From NCBI GenBank assembly GCA_032127075.1, contig JAQAZZ010000265.1, positions 1-16,076 of the forward strand: a stretch of DNA of 16,076 nucleotides, given 5' to 3'. Both the position numbers and the translations under genes were made by a program. Shown here piece by piece: positions 6,356-13,244 of this stretch. The first letter of the stretch is position 1. Every line of letters starts with the position of its first letter. The DNA comes from GCA-2699445 sp032127075. GTDB lineage: Bacteria > Actinomycetota > Actinomycetes > S36-B12 > GCA-2699445. The notes beneath the pieces are model-generated. The model made no database searches, was not told the origin of the DNA, and worked only from the letters and a program-made list of their open reading frames with translations.

Positions 6356-6698
6356 CGATTCGTGGGCTGCAGCCCAACACGACTGTGCTGACACCCGATG
6401 GCACCGATTCCGGCGGCCCGACGCGGTGCCACCCGGAACGATGTCCCCCGCTGGCACTCCCACAGCAGACCGGGATGCAGGCGCGCATCCATCACTGTGC
6501 ATCGAGTCGGCGGCAGCTGCGTGGGACTGCGCTGCAACAATCAGACGATCCTGCTGCACCTGGGTCGACCGCTGTGGGCCACCAGGGGAGGCCAGATCAC
6601 GCTGCCCCTACAGACCACGCGATTCGCCGATACTGTCTCCACCCGCACGGCCGGAGTCCCCCACTTGAAAACCCTTCCGTCGGTGGGAGGATGGCGGG
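6355..6698. other. Gene-free stretch between tRNA-Leu and the secreted hydrolase
   Basis: About 340 bp with no believable coding sequence on either strand: the open frames here lack ribosome sites or homology, or run into the flanking genes. It contains a hairpin-capable palindrome TGGGCTGCAGCCCA at 6363-6376, just after the tRNA (a possible tRNA terminator without a T-run), the second copy of the 13-bp tRNA-end repeat at 6636-6648, and a TTGAAA at 6665-6670 without a clear matching -10 box. It could be the remnant of an excised or decayed integrated element. Confidence 0.5.
6636..6648 (+). repeat. 13-bp direct repeat, copy 2 (tRNA-Leu end duplicate)
   Basis: TCTCCACCCGCAC, identical to the tRNA-Leu 3' end at 6343-6355 and in the same orientation. 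The bases before it do not resemble the rest of a tRNA, so it is not simply a second, decayed tRNA gene. Confidence 0.5.
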
Positions 6699-8804
6699 AT
6701 GCGATCCAGCCTTGTCCTGCTCTCCGGCGCGCTGGTGGTTGCCGCCCTGTCGCTCCCCGGCCCCGTGGTCGGCTCCGCAGCCCCACAGTCTGCCGGCCAA
6801 GGGCAAGCAGCCGCCCCGACCGCCGCCCGCTGTGAGTTCATCGGCACAAAGCGGGACACCGCATGCATGCTGCCGTTCCCCAACAACTACTTCACAAGGC
6901 GGGACAACCAGACGCGCACCGGTCGGATCGTGAAGTTCCAGACCGCCGCAATGCCCGCCAACACGTCCGGCGTGGGGATCGACGCAGCACCCTACGCGCA
7001 CAACGACGGGTTCTCACCCGGGCAGACGATTGTTGTGAAGGCCCCCGGGCTGGACAATCAGGAGGCGCTGAAACGGACTCGCGCCGTGGGGCTGCGGCAT
7101 CTGAAGCGCTACTCGCGCACCGACGCCCCGGTGGTTGTGATCGACGCGGACAGCGGCGAGCGGCACCCGATCTGGGTGGAGATCGACTCCAATGCCCCCA
7201 CACCCGATCAAGCAGCCGTCTTGATCCACCCGGCGGTCAATTTCGAGTCGGGGCACACCTACATCGTCGCCATGCGCCGGTTGAAGGACCGCACGGGCAA
7301 GGCGTTGACCGCCCCCCGCGGATTCCGCTACTACCGCGACGACGTCGCCTCCGCCGACTCCGCGGTCAACAAGCGCCGCAGACATTTCGACCGGATGTTC
7401 GCGACCCTGGAAAACAGCGGGATCAAACGGTCGGGCTTGTATCTGGCGTGGGATTTCACGGTCGCCTCCGATATGAACATCGCCGGGCGGGTGTTGAGCA
7501 TGCGCAACCGGGCGCTGCGTGAACTCGGCGAGACCACAACCGCCGACTCGGTCGTGGACGGCGTCGCCCCCCAGTTCACCGTCGATTCCGTCGTGGAGGA
7601 CGCCATCCCGGGTCAGGCCCGCCAGATCCGGGGCACCTACTCCGTTCCCTGCTATCTGACGCCGAGTTGCGCCGACGATGTCAACGGTGTCTTCGCACTC
7701 GGCTCCGGTGGCAAGCCGGTGAAGACGGGCGCCTACTCCGTCGAGTACATCTGCAACATCCCGGAATCCGCGGACAAGTCGCCCGCTCGCCCGTCTCTGT
7801 TCGGCCACGGCCTGTTCGGATCGCCGGAGAGCGTCGCCGGCGGGTACATGACGGCCTTCGCGGACTCCCACAACTTCGCGTTGTGCGCCACCACCCAGAT
7901 CGGGCTTTCCGGCAAGGATCTCCCGCGCGCCGCGACCGTGCTCAGCGACTTCGGCAAGTTCCCCATCATAGGCGACCGCCTGCAGCAGGCACTGGTGAAC
8001 GAGATCTACCTCGGCCGCCTCATGGCGCATCCCGACGGCTTCCTGGCCCACCCCGCGTTCCGCTCCGGAGGTGCGGCCGCAGGATCGCCCGCGTTCAGCA
8101 GCGGCCGGGTGTTCTACCGGGGCATCTCCCTCGGCGGCATTCTCGGCGGGGCCTACACCGCCATCGCGACCGACACCCGGCGGTCCTCGTTGGTCGTGAA
8201 CGGCATGAACTTCTCGGTGCTGCTCAACCGCTCCACCGCGTGGCAGGACTACGGCTTCGTCGCGGACGCCGCCTACCCCAACCGGCTGGATCAGGCTCTG
8301 GGCCTGGCAATGATCCAGATGCTGTGGGACAGGGGCGAAGCCAATGGCTACGCCCACCGGATGACAACCGACCCGCTGCCGAAGACGCCCAAGCACAAGG
8401 TCCTCATGGACGTCGCAGTCGGCGACTTCCTCGTGTCCAATTTCCAGGCCGATGTATTGGCCCGCACAATCGGCGCACGCGCCCACAAGCCAGCGCTCTA
8501 CCGTGGCCGCTGGCCCAACATGGACCTCCTGTACGGGGTCAAGCGCATATCGGACTACCCCTTCAAGGGCTCCGGCATCTTCTACTGGGACAGCGGCCCG
8601 AAGGATTGGGAGCCGGGCAAAGGCGTGCCCACGCCGCCCATCCGCAACCGCTACCCCACTGTCGGCAAGAACCCCCACGGCCTGCCCGGGGCTGAGCCGC
8701 GGGCGTGGCAGAGCGCCTCCGATTTCCTCCGCAATCCCGGCAAGAGCCGCATCAAGGATCCCTGCGACGGACCTTGCTACACAGACGGTTTTCCCGGACC
8801 GTGA
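6699..8804 (+). CDS. Secreted alpha/beta-hydrolase, lipase/esterase-like
   Basis: 701-aa protein with a clear signal peptide: basic MRSS, hydrophobic core LVLLSGALVVAALSL, cleavage near GSA-AP (about 26-28). The mature N-terminus carries CMLPFPNNYF, resembling the (I/L)PFPND motif that opens large secreted lipase-like hydrolases with an N-terminal Ig-like region, from memory. The catalytic half shows an oxyanion-type FGHGLFG (H370-G371), a nucleophile elbow G-I-S-L-G-G with Ser477, a candidate acid Asp576 in VAVGDFLVSN and a candidate His660 in NPHGLPG. Two pairs of cysteines near each end (CEF...AC; CDGPC) fit disulfides in an exported protein. The start ATG 6699 has GGGAGG 8 bases upstream. 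The substrate is not known: an ester, lipid or polyester is possible. It stands alone, convergent with the ThrE-type pair. Confidence 0.8.
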   Translation: MRSSLVLLSGALVVAALSLPGPVVGSAAPQSAGQGQAAAPTAARCEFIGTKRDTACMLPFPNNYFTRRDNQTRTGRIVKFQTAAMPANTSGVGIDAAPYAHNDGFSPGQTIVVKAPGLDNQEALKRTRAVGLRHLKRYSRTDAPVVVIDADSGERHPIWVEIDSNAPTPDQAAVLIHPAVNFESGHTYIVAMRRLKDRTGKALTAPRGFRYYRDDVASADSAVNKRRRHFDRMFATLENSGIKRSGLYLAWDFTVASDMNIAGRVLSMRNRALRELGETTTADSVVDGVAPQFTVDSVVEDAIPGQARQIRGTYSVPCYLTPSCADDVNGVFALGSGGKPVKTGAYSVEYICNIPESADKSPARPSLFGHGLFGSPESVAGGYMTAFADSHNFALCATTQIGLSGKDLPRAATVLSDFGKFPIIGDRLQQALVNEIYLGRLMAHPDGFLAHPAFRSGGAAAGSPAFSSGRVFYRGISLGGILGGAYTAIATDTRRSSLVVNGMNFSVLLNRSTAWQDYGFVADAAYPNRLDQALGLAMIQMLWDRGEANGYAHRMTTDPLPKTPKHKVLMDVAVGDFLVSNFQADVLARTIGARAHKPALYRGRWPNMDLLYGVKRISDYPFKGSGIFYWDSGPKDWEPGKGVPTPPIRNRYPTVGKNPHGLPGAEPRAWQSASDFLRNPGKSRIKDPCDGPCYTDGFPGP

Positions 8805-8843
8805 CGCCTGGGCGGCTGCACCGTCCGCGATCAGGGCTCGCGG

Positions 8844-9314
8844 CTAGTCCTCGGGAGTCCGGGTCCGCGGCATCAGCAGCGTGGGGCTGATGGCGCCCAG
8901 ACACAGCGCCAGCAGGATGGCCGCCGCGGTGAACCCCGAACTCGCGGCTGCGATGAAGTCCGCGGCAGCCTGCGCCTCGTCGGTCCGGTCGCTGGTGATC
9001 CACGCCATCAGCGACGTCAGCGCTTCGGCGATCACCGCCCCGGGTATGAGCGGGATCACCGGCGCGAACGCATAGACCGGCGATGCCTCGCCCGTGCGCG
9101 GCCCGAGCGCGTAGGCGATGGCACCTACGATGAACGCAGCGATGAAGTCCGACGCCACGATCGGCAGGCCCTGGTCCTTTCCGTAGTCGGAGACGAACCG
9201 CGCCAAGACCGCGATGGCGGCGACGATCGGCAGCGCGCGCTTGCGGACGTTGAACAGCATGGCGAACCCGGTGGCCGCCGGCGCCGCCCACAGAACCGAC
9301 CACAGCGAAGTCAC
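8844..9314 (-). CDS. Threonine/serine exporter-like protein, YjjB/ThrE_2 half
   Basis: 156-aa membrane protein with four or five helices and the features of the ThrE_2 (YjjB) family: WAAPAATGFAMLFNVRKRALP at the N-terminus (9-29), a membrane segment around SDFIAAFIVGAIAYAL (55-70) and the conserved PVIPLIPGAVIAEAL (85-99). With the preceding gene it probably forms a two-component exporter related to single-chain ThrE of Corynebacterium; YjjP/YjjB of E. coli exports succinate, so the substrate here is open. The GTG at 9314 overlaps the upstream stop by 4 bp (GTGA), which sets the start; a much longer open frame runs on upstream but is a shadow of that gene. Convergent with the secreted hydrolase, 39 bp apart. 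Confidence 0.85.
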   Translation of the reverse strand: MTSLWSVLWAAPAATGFAMLFNVRKRALPIVAAIAVLARFVSDYGKDQGLPIVASDFIAAFIVGAIAYALGPRTGEASPVYAFAPVIPLIPGAVIAEALTSLMAWITSDRTDEAQAAADFIAAASSGFTAAAILLALCLGAISPTLLMPRTRTPED

Positions 9315-10096
9315 GCGTAGCCCCAGACGAGCAGGGCCAGCGCCAGCCCCAGGGTTGCTCCGAGGAGGATCACGCTGGCGCGGGTCAACCTGACCACCCC
9401 GTTGAGGTAGTTGGAGGTCAACAGGTCTGCGGTCCCGTTCAACAGCGGCACCCCGGGAACGAGGTACAGGATGCTTGCCGTCACCGCCTGCTGCGTTGTT
9501 GTCGTGAGCGCCGACGGACCCAGCACCACGGAGGCGGACAAGAGGGCGGCGAAGAGGCAGTAGATGAACGGCTTGAACTGCCGGCGGACCATCTCGTGGC
9601 GCAGCCATGCGCCGGCGGAGCCGCCCGCTGCGGCAAGTGCGATTCCCGCAGCATCGGCGCCGAAGAGGGCGGCGAAGGAGCCGCAGCTGACTCCTAGCAT
9701 CACCACCACCAGCGACAGCGGGTAGCGCTTGGCCGTACCCGTGATCTGCGCCATCTGTTCCCGGAGCTGATCCAAGGTCAGCTGCCCAGACCGCTTGGAC
9801 AGCTGCGACAGTTGGCTGAGTTCGGTGAAGTTGACCCCGAGGGTTGGTGTGTTGCGCACCGAGGTCCTGCTCCACCCGCCGCGGTAGACCGCCAGCCCGA
9901 TGTTCCCCGATGAGACCCAGGTTTCGGCCCGTTCGGCGCCCAGCGCCAGGGCCACCCGCTGCGTGGTGGCGCGGACCCGTGCCGTGTAGCCGCCGCACAT
10001 CTGGACCCGCACACCCATGTCGAGCGCGGTCTGCAGGATGGCCTCCAACTGCACCCGCTGCGGATCAGTCGGGGAATCAGTCGGGGAATCAGTCAC
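9311..10096 (-). CDS. Threonine/serine exporter-like protein, YjjP/ThrE half
   Basis: 261-aa protein of the ThrE/YjjP (DUF1212) family. A soluble N-terminal part, LEAILQTALDMGVRVQMCGGYTARV (about 15-39), is followed by the helix-rich half with RYPLSLVVVMLGVSCGSFAALFG and the conserved LVPGVPLLNGTADLL, the ThrE hallmark with Pro-Gly-Val-Pro. It should pair with the overlapping YjjB-like gene to export a small acid or amino acid. I chose GTG 10096 because a TAGCGT hexamer ends 7 bases before it, which suggests a leaderless mRNA, and there is no Shine-Dalgarno for either candidate. GTG 10105 would add three residues. The first codons contain a 12-bp tandem repeat encoding T-D-S-P. Confidence 0.85.
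   Translation of the reverse strand: MTDSPTDSPTDPQRVQLEAILQTALDMGVRVQMCGGYTARVRATTQRVALALGAERAETWVSSGNIGLAVYRGGWSRTSVRNTPTLGVNFTELSQLSQLSKRSGQLTLDQLREQMAQITGTAKRYPLSLVVVMLGVSCGSFAALFGADAAGIALAAAGGSAGAWLRHEMVRRQFKPFIYCLFAALLSASVVLGPSALTTTTQQAVTASILYLVPGVPLLNGTADLLTSNYLNGVVRLTRASVILLGATLGLALALLVWGYA
10065..10094. repeat. 12-bp tandem repeat at the 5' end of the ThrE-like gene
   Basis: TCAGTCGGGGAA occurs twice head-to-tail (10065-10076, 10077-10088) plus a half copy (10089-10094). It is inside the coding region and a multiple of three, so copy-number changes would lengthen or shorten the Asp-Ser-Pro-Thr N-terminus without a frameshift. Confidence 0.8.
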
Positions 10097-10103
10097 GGGG
10101 ACC

Positions 10104-10109
10104 ACGCTA
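10104..10109 (-). promoter_or_regulatory. -10 hexamer TAGCGT, leaderless promoter of the ThrE-like gene
   Basis: TAGCGT fits the actinobacterial TAnnnT -10 pattern and ends 7 bases before GTG 10096, placing the expected transcription start at or next to the start codon. The same hexamer precedes two neighbouring genes at the same distance. Confidence 0.5.
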
Positions 10110-10169
10110 TCGGTCGTTCCCGGCGCCGCGGGCTCAGCGCCACCACACCTTCTGCCCGACCGGCGGTGC

Positions 10170-10175
10170 TAGCGT
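10170..10175 (+). promoter_or_regulatory. -10 hexamer TAGCGT, leaderless promoter of the DoxX-like gene
   Basis: TAGCGT followed by 6 bases and then ATG 10182. No Shine-Dalgarno is visible in front of this start, which fits leaderless translation. No convincing -35 box was found. Confidence 0.5.
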
Positions 10176-10181
10176 CGCAGA

Positions 10182-10595
10182 ATGGCTGACAGGGCGCAGA
10201 CGCTGGGCCGGTGGCTGCTGGCGACCCTGCTGGCAGTTGCCGGGATCGGCCATTTCGCCAACTCCCGGGAGTTCCTCGCGCAGGTGCCTCCTTGGCTGCC
10301 GTGGCCCGAGGCGGTCGTGGCGGTGTCAGGTGCGGTGGAGATCGCGCTGGCCGTCGCCCTGGTGGCCGTGCCCGGCAGACGGGCAGCCGTCGGGTGGATC
10401 GTGGCCGCATTCTTCGTCGTCATCTTCCCCGGCAACATCTCTCAGTTCGTCACCCAAACCGATGGTTTCGGCCTCGACACCGATATCGCCCGCGGCATCC
10501 GGTTGCTGTTCCAGCCCGTCTTGGTGGTGTGGGCGCTGTGGTGCACCGGGGCCTGGCACGAATGGCGAACCGCGGCGGCACAGCGGGGCACATGA
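10182..10595 (+). CDS. DoxX-like small membrane protein
   Basis: 137-aa protein with about four transmembrane helices: LLATLLAVAGIGHF (12-25), VVAVSGAVEIALAVALVAV, VGWIVAAFFVVIFPGNISQF and LLFQPVLVVWALWCTGAW. The G-I-G-H-F in helix 1, the central helix with V-E-I-A-L and P-G-N-I-S-Q-F match DoxX/DUF4267-like small integral membrane proteins. The role of this branch is not established; some DoxX relatives act in quinone or sulfur redox chemistry. The ATG at 10182 lacks a ribosome site but has TAGCGT 6 bases upstream. Divergent from the ThrE-like pair and convergent with the esterase gene, 18 bp away. Confidence 0.78.
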   Translation: MADRAQTLGRWLLATLLAVAGIGHFANSREFLAQVPPWLPWPEAVVAVSGAVEIALAVALVAVPGRRAAVGWIVAAFFVVIFPGNISQFVTQTDGFGLDTDIARGIRLLFQPVLVVWALWCTGAWHEWRTAAAQRGT

Positions 10596-10600
10596 GCCCA

Positions 10601-10624
10601 TGCCGGGGAGTGACTACCCGGGCA
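10601..10624. terminator. Possible bidirectional hairpin between convergent genes
   Basis: TGCCGGG and CCCGGGCA can pair around GAGTGACTA with one bulged base, between the DoxX-like stop and the end of the esterase gene. No T-run on either strand; weak evidence. Confidence 0.3.
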
Positions 10625-11468
10625 ACTCTTCACCGTGGAAGCCCCACCGGAAGACCTCGGCGAAGCGGCCGGCCCAAGCGTGCTCGTGGTGGGCCCCGCC
10701 GGCAACAACGCGGGAAGTCACTTCGCGCCCCGATTCCCGCAGCGACTCCACCAGCGGCTGGAGCGAGGCGACCAGTACGTCCGGCGACTCGACGTATTCC
10801 AGCTGCTCGCTGTCGCCCATGTCCACATAGATGCGCTGCTCGTCGGAACACGGGGAACCAGCCAGGAATGTCCTTAGCTCGTGCCCCTTCATGGGGACGT
10901 CGAGTGCGACGGCTGAGAAGGCCAGAACGACCCCGAACAGACCCGGGTGGCGCGCCGCCAGGTACAACGACATGTAGCCGCCCATGGACGACCCGCCGAT
11001 ACCGACCCGCCCTGCCCGGGTAGCCACCCGATAGTGGGACTCGACCCACGGCTTCACGCGGTCGACGACGAAGTCGGCCGTCGCGGCGCCCGTGCCGATG
11101 ATGGGAACACCGCCGGAGGCGTCGGCCGGGTCGGGGTAGATCCACTCGCTGATGCTGTATTCGGCATAGCGCCGCACAGGGTCTGTCGAAGGGTCGATGC
11201 CGACAACCACGGCAGGCATCGCGGTGTCCAGCTCGTACAACGAGTGCATAGTCTCGCCGATCCGCCATTCCTGCCCGTACGTGGACGTGGCCCGGTCGAA
11301 CAGGTTGTTGCCGTCGAACATGTACAACACCGGATAGGTCCGGCCGCTGATCCCGTAGTCCGGCGGCAGGAGCACCCGCACAGTCCGCGGCTCCCCCAGG
11401 ACGAGCAGAGTGGTGACCTCAACCCGGCCGACGATGCTCGATTCCGGCGCGGGGGACGGCGGCGTCAC
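10614..11468 (-). CDS. Esterase-D/Fes-like alpha/beta-hydrolase
   Basis: 284-aa putative esterase (PF00756-type). Seen: RTVRVLLPPDY near the N-terminus (28-38), PVLYMFDGNNLFD (46-58), the nucleophile elbow GGSSMGG with Ser161, an acidic YVDMGDSEQ after the central sheet (214-222) and the catalytic His region GGAHHEHAW, His260 by analogy with the G-x-H-N-E-x-x-W pattern. No signal peptide, so it is probably cytosolic. Relatives hydrolyse S-formylglutathione, trilactone siderophores, mycolates or acyl esters; I cannot choose among these. Start GTG 11468 has TAGCGT 6 bases ahead and no Shine-Dalgarno. It lies 50 bp downstream of the opine-dehydrogenase-like gene, same strand. Confidence 0.85.
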   Translation of the reverse strand: MTPPSPAPESSIVGRVEVTTLLVLGEPRTVRVLLPPDYGISGRTYPVLYMFDGNNLFDRATSTYGQEWRIGETMHSLYELDTAMPAVVVGIDPSTDPVRRYAEYSISEWIYPDPADASGGVPIIGTGAATADFVVDRVKPWVESHYRVATRAGRVGIGGSSMGGYMSLYLAARHPGLFGVVLAFSAVALDVPMKGHELRTFLAGSPCSDEQRIYVDMGDSEQLEYVESPDVLVASLQPLVESLRESGREVTSRVVAGGAHHEHAWAGRFAEVFRWGFHGEELPG

Positions 11469-11474
11469 GTGAAT

Positions 11475-11480
11475 ACGCTA
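11475..11480 (-). promoter_or_regulatory. -10 hexamer TAGCGT, leaderless promoter of the esterase gene
   Basis: TAGCGT, then ATTCAC, then GTG 11468 on the minus strand: the same word and spacing as in front of the DoxX-like gene. It lies in the 50-bp gap after the opine-dehydrogenase-like gene, so the esterase may be transcribed separately. Confidence 0.5.
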
Positions 11481-11518
11481 GGACACGCGGCAACGTTCCG
11501 CGCGGGCCGGGGCGACCC

Positions 11519-12598
11519 TCAGAAGGCCGCCCGCAACTCCGCTGCGCTCTTGCCTGCCAATCCGAGGCCAGCCATCGTCCGGGCCTGTTCAGCCTCGTAG
11601 TCGCGGTCCATCACCACCGACGACAGTCGCAGCAGCGCGTCCATATCCGGCGTCGGCACTCCGATCTGGTGTGCGAGGTCGGTCATGAAGACAAGTCCGT
11701 AGCCAGCGTCTTCGTTGAAGTACCGGTGATCCAGACCCGGCTGGGCCCGGATCCCCTTGAAGCCCGGCGCCTGGGAATAGCCGATGCCGTAGTCGTCGAT
11801 GACCTGGTAGCCCTGCTCGATTCCCAGTTCGGGGTCGCGGCGGACTGAGACACCCAAGGCCTCCGCGATCCGCACCCGCTCCAGGTCCACGGCTTTGATG
11901 ACGCGGCCGACCGCCTCCGTGACACCCTCTTCGTAGAACAGGAAGTCACCGCCGGTGCGTTCGATCAGCCCGGTGTTGCACAGCGACACGGCCGGGTGGA
12001 TGATCGGGTTGCTGTTCTGCAAGGTGGTCTGCCAGACGCTGTCAGCCTCGCTGATCTCGCCGTAGACGGGGCTGAGGATGTCGTACACCGTCCGGGTCGC
12101 GTTGCCCGGTATCGCCGCCACGTAGTAGCCGCCCTTGAGCCGGTTGTACACCGTTATCCGAGCGTCCCCGGTCACCCGGACGGCGTAGGGCAGGGTGGAT
12201 GTTTCCGCGACGACGACCGACTCATCGGCCAGCCGCAGGCCCAGGCCCTCCTTGAACACAAGAGCGCCGGCGCAGGAACCCGGGCAGACCACGTACACCT
12301 GACCCGGGCTCACGTACGGCTTGCACGCGGCCGCGAACGGCGCCGTGCTGTAGGCGGGGCCCACGGCAAACACCAGGTCCGCACCCGGAACCGCTTGCGC
12401 GATGTCGTGACCCGAGTAGGAGATCGTGGCGAAACCCTCGAGTTCGCCCTCTGCCTCGATCCCGCCCCGCCGGGCAACGGCGGAGGTGTTGGCGTCGAAC
12501 TGCTCGAAGTCGAACAGGGCCACCTCGTGGCCTGCCTGCGACCATTCGAATGCCACGGCCATACCGCCGTGGCCTGACCCCAGAACTGCAACCTTCAT
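11519..12598 (-). CDS. Octopine/nopaline (opine) dehydrogenase family protein
   Basis: 359-aa NAD(P)-dependent oxidoreductase. The N-terminal Rossmann fold shows MKVAVLGSGHGGMA (GxGxxG at 7-12) and PGADLVFAVGPAYSTAPFA. The C-terminal opine-dehydrogenase domain carries NSNPIIHPAVSLCNTG with the expected catalytic His201, and a helical part with DYGIGYSQAPGFKGIRAQPGLDHRYFNEDAGYGLVF. Members reductively condense an amino acid with a 2-oxo acid (octopine, nopaline, N-carboxyethyl amino acids) or run the reverse reaction; the substrates here are unknown. Length is typical. ATG 12598 has GGAGG about 9 bases upstream. The downstream esterase reads the same way. Confidence 0.87.
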   Translation of the reverse strand: MKVAVLGSGHGGMAVAFEWSQAGHEVALFDFEQFDANTSAVARRGGIEAEGELEGFATISYSGHDIAQAVPGADLVFAVGPAYSTAPFAAACKPYVSPGQVYVVCPGSCAGALVFKEGLGLRLADESVVVAETSTLPYAVRVTGDARITVYNRLKGGYYVAAIPGNATRTVYDILSPVYGEISEADSVWQTTLQNSNPIIHPAVSLCNTGLIERTGGDFLFYEEGVTEAVGRVIKAVDLERVRIAEALGVSVRRDPELGIEQGYQVIDDYGIGYSQAPGFKGIRAQPGLDHRYFNEDAGYGLVFMTDLAHQIGVPTPDMDALLRLSSVVMDRDYEAEQARTMAGLGLAGKSAAELRAAF

Positions 12599-12660
12599 CG
12601 CGGCGGACCTCCGAGTGCTCAGCGGCGTGCGATTCGGTATCGCGACGCGTCAGGGGAAGC

Positions 12661-12882
12661 CTACGGTGCGGCGAGGGCCATGCGCGCGTCATCCACGGTG
12701 TCTGCACAGGCATGGTCCACGGTGCGTGCATAGGCAGGGTCACGGCGCCCCGCCTGGTTGGTCGCGGCGCCATCAGAGGCCGAGCATCTGTTCCCGACAC
12801 ACATCCAACGGCCCGCCACCATCGCGAGCGGCACAGAAGCGCACAACCAGACGAGACCGACCACGGCGAGTGAAGCCACCAT
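12661..12882 (-). CDS. Putative small membrane protein
   Basis: 73-aa open frame starting ATG 12882, with GGGGG T at a suitable distance upstream. The N-terminal 25 or so residues form one hydrophobic helix, ASLAVVGLVWLCASVPLAMV, followed by Gly-Arg and a polar tail. The hydrophobic start with S-V-P-L-A...G-R resembles small actinobacterial membrane proteins that I have seen but cannot name. It lies 66 bp downstream of mycoredoxin in the same direction. No known domain, and it could be a chance frame. Otherwise the 12599-12948 stretch holds only the leader of the opine-dehydrogenase-like gene. Confidence 0.45.
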   Translation of the reverse strand: MVASLAVVGLVWLCASVPLAMVAGRWMCVGNRCSASDGAATNQAGRRDPAYARTVDHACADTVDDARMALAAP

Positions 12883-12948
12883 TTCAGAACCCCCTGTCTA
12901 CTGCTGTATTGCCACTGCTATCCCCCGGATCGCGGACGCTGAAACGCT

Positions 12949-13197
12949 TCAGGCGGTCGCGGCCAGGAATTCGCGGATATCGCGCAGGGACGGGTTCGTC
13001 AGCGCTTCGCCGTCGGGCATAACCACCGTCGGCACCGTTCGGTTGCCGCCGTTCACCTGTTCCACGATGCATGCGGCGGCGGGATCCTGCTCGATGTCGA
13101 CCTCGCGGTAGGTGATTCCGGCACGGTCCAACTGGTGCTTCAGCCTCACGCAGTAGCCGCACCAGGCGGTGGTGTACACGGTGACGATGTTGCTCAT
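12949..13197 (-). CDS. mrx1: Mycoredoxin (glutaredoxin-like, CGYC)
   Basis: 82-aa thioredoxin-fold protein with YTTAWCGYCVRLKHQL: active-site Cys13 and Cys16 in the CGYC motif typical of mycoredoxin-1, which reduces mycothiol mixed disulfides on proteins. The rest matches the family closely: YREVDIEQDPAA (30-41), VNGGNRTVPTVV (48-59, with the cis-proline at TVP) and LTNPS near the end. It acts in the cytosol with mycothiol and mycothione reductase. Start ATG 13197 is preceded by GAGGGG. Divergent from the flavoprotein gene across a 168-bp region with heptamer repeats; followed by a putative small membrane gene. This gene is the strongest hint of an actinobacterial host. Confidence 0.93.
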   Translation of the reverse strand: MSNIVTVYTTAWCGYCVRLKHQLDRAGITYREVDIEQDPAAACIVEQVNGGNRTVPTVVMPDGEALTNPSLRDIREFLAATA

Positions 13198-13244
13198 GCC
13201 CCTCCGCTCCTTCCGCTGCGGCTGGCTGGTGCGCCACGACCCTG

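Noticed and set aside
6316..6933. Open frames in and after tRNA-Leu
   Set aside because: They start inside the tRNA or run into the signal peptide of the hydrolase in another frame, with no ribosome site or homology.
7014..8678. 554-codon open frame antisense to the secreted hydrolase
   Set aside because: The sense strand has a signal peptide, a catalytic triad and a ribosome site; the antisense product has no recognisable motif and a shadow-like composition.
8805..8843. Terminator between the hydrolase and ThrE-like genes
   Set aside because: I found no stem of useful length in the 39-bp gap.
11519..12598. Opine-metallophore (staphylopine-type) synthesis linked to the nickel importer
   Set aside because: The opine-dehydrogenase-like gene has no nicotianamine-synthase-like partner or exporter beside it and lies about 6 kb from the importer with unrelated genes between. 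The idea goes beyond the sequence.
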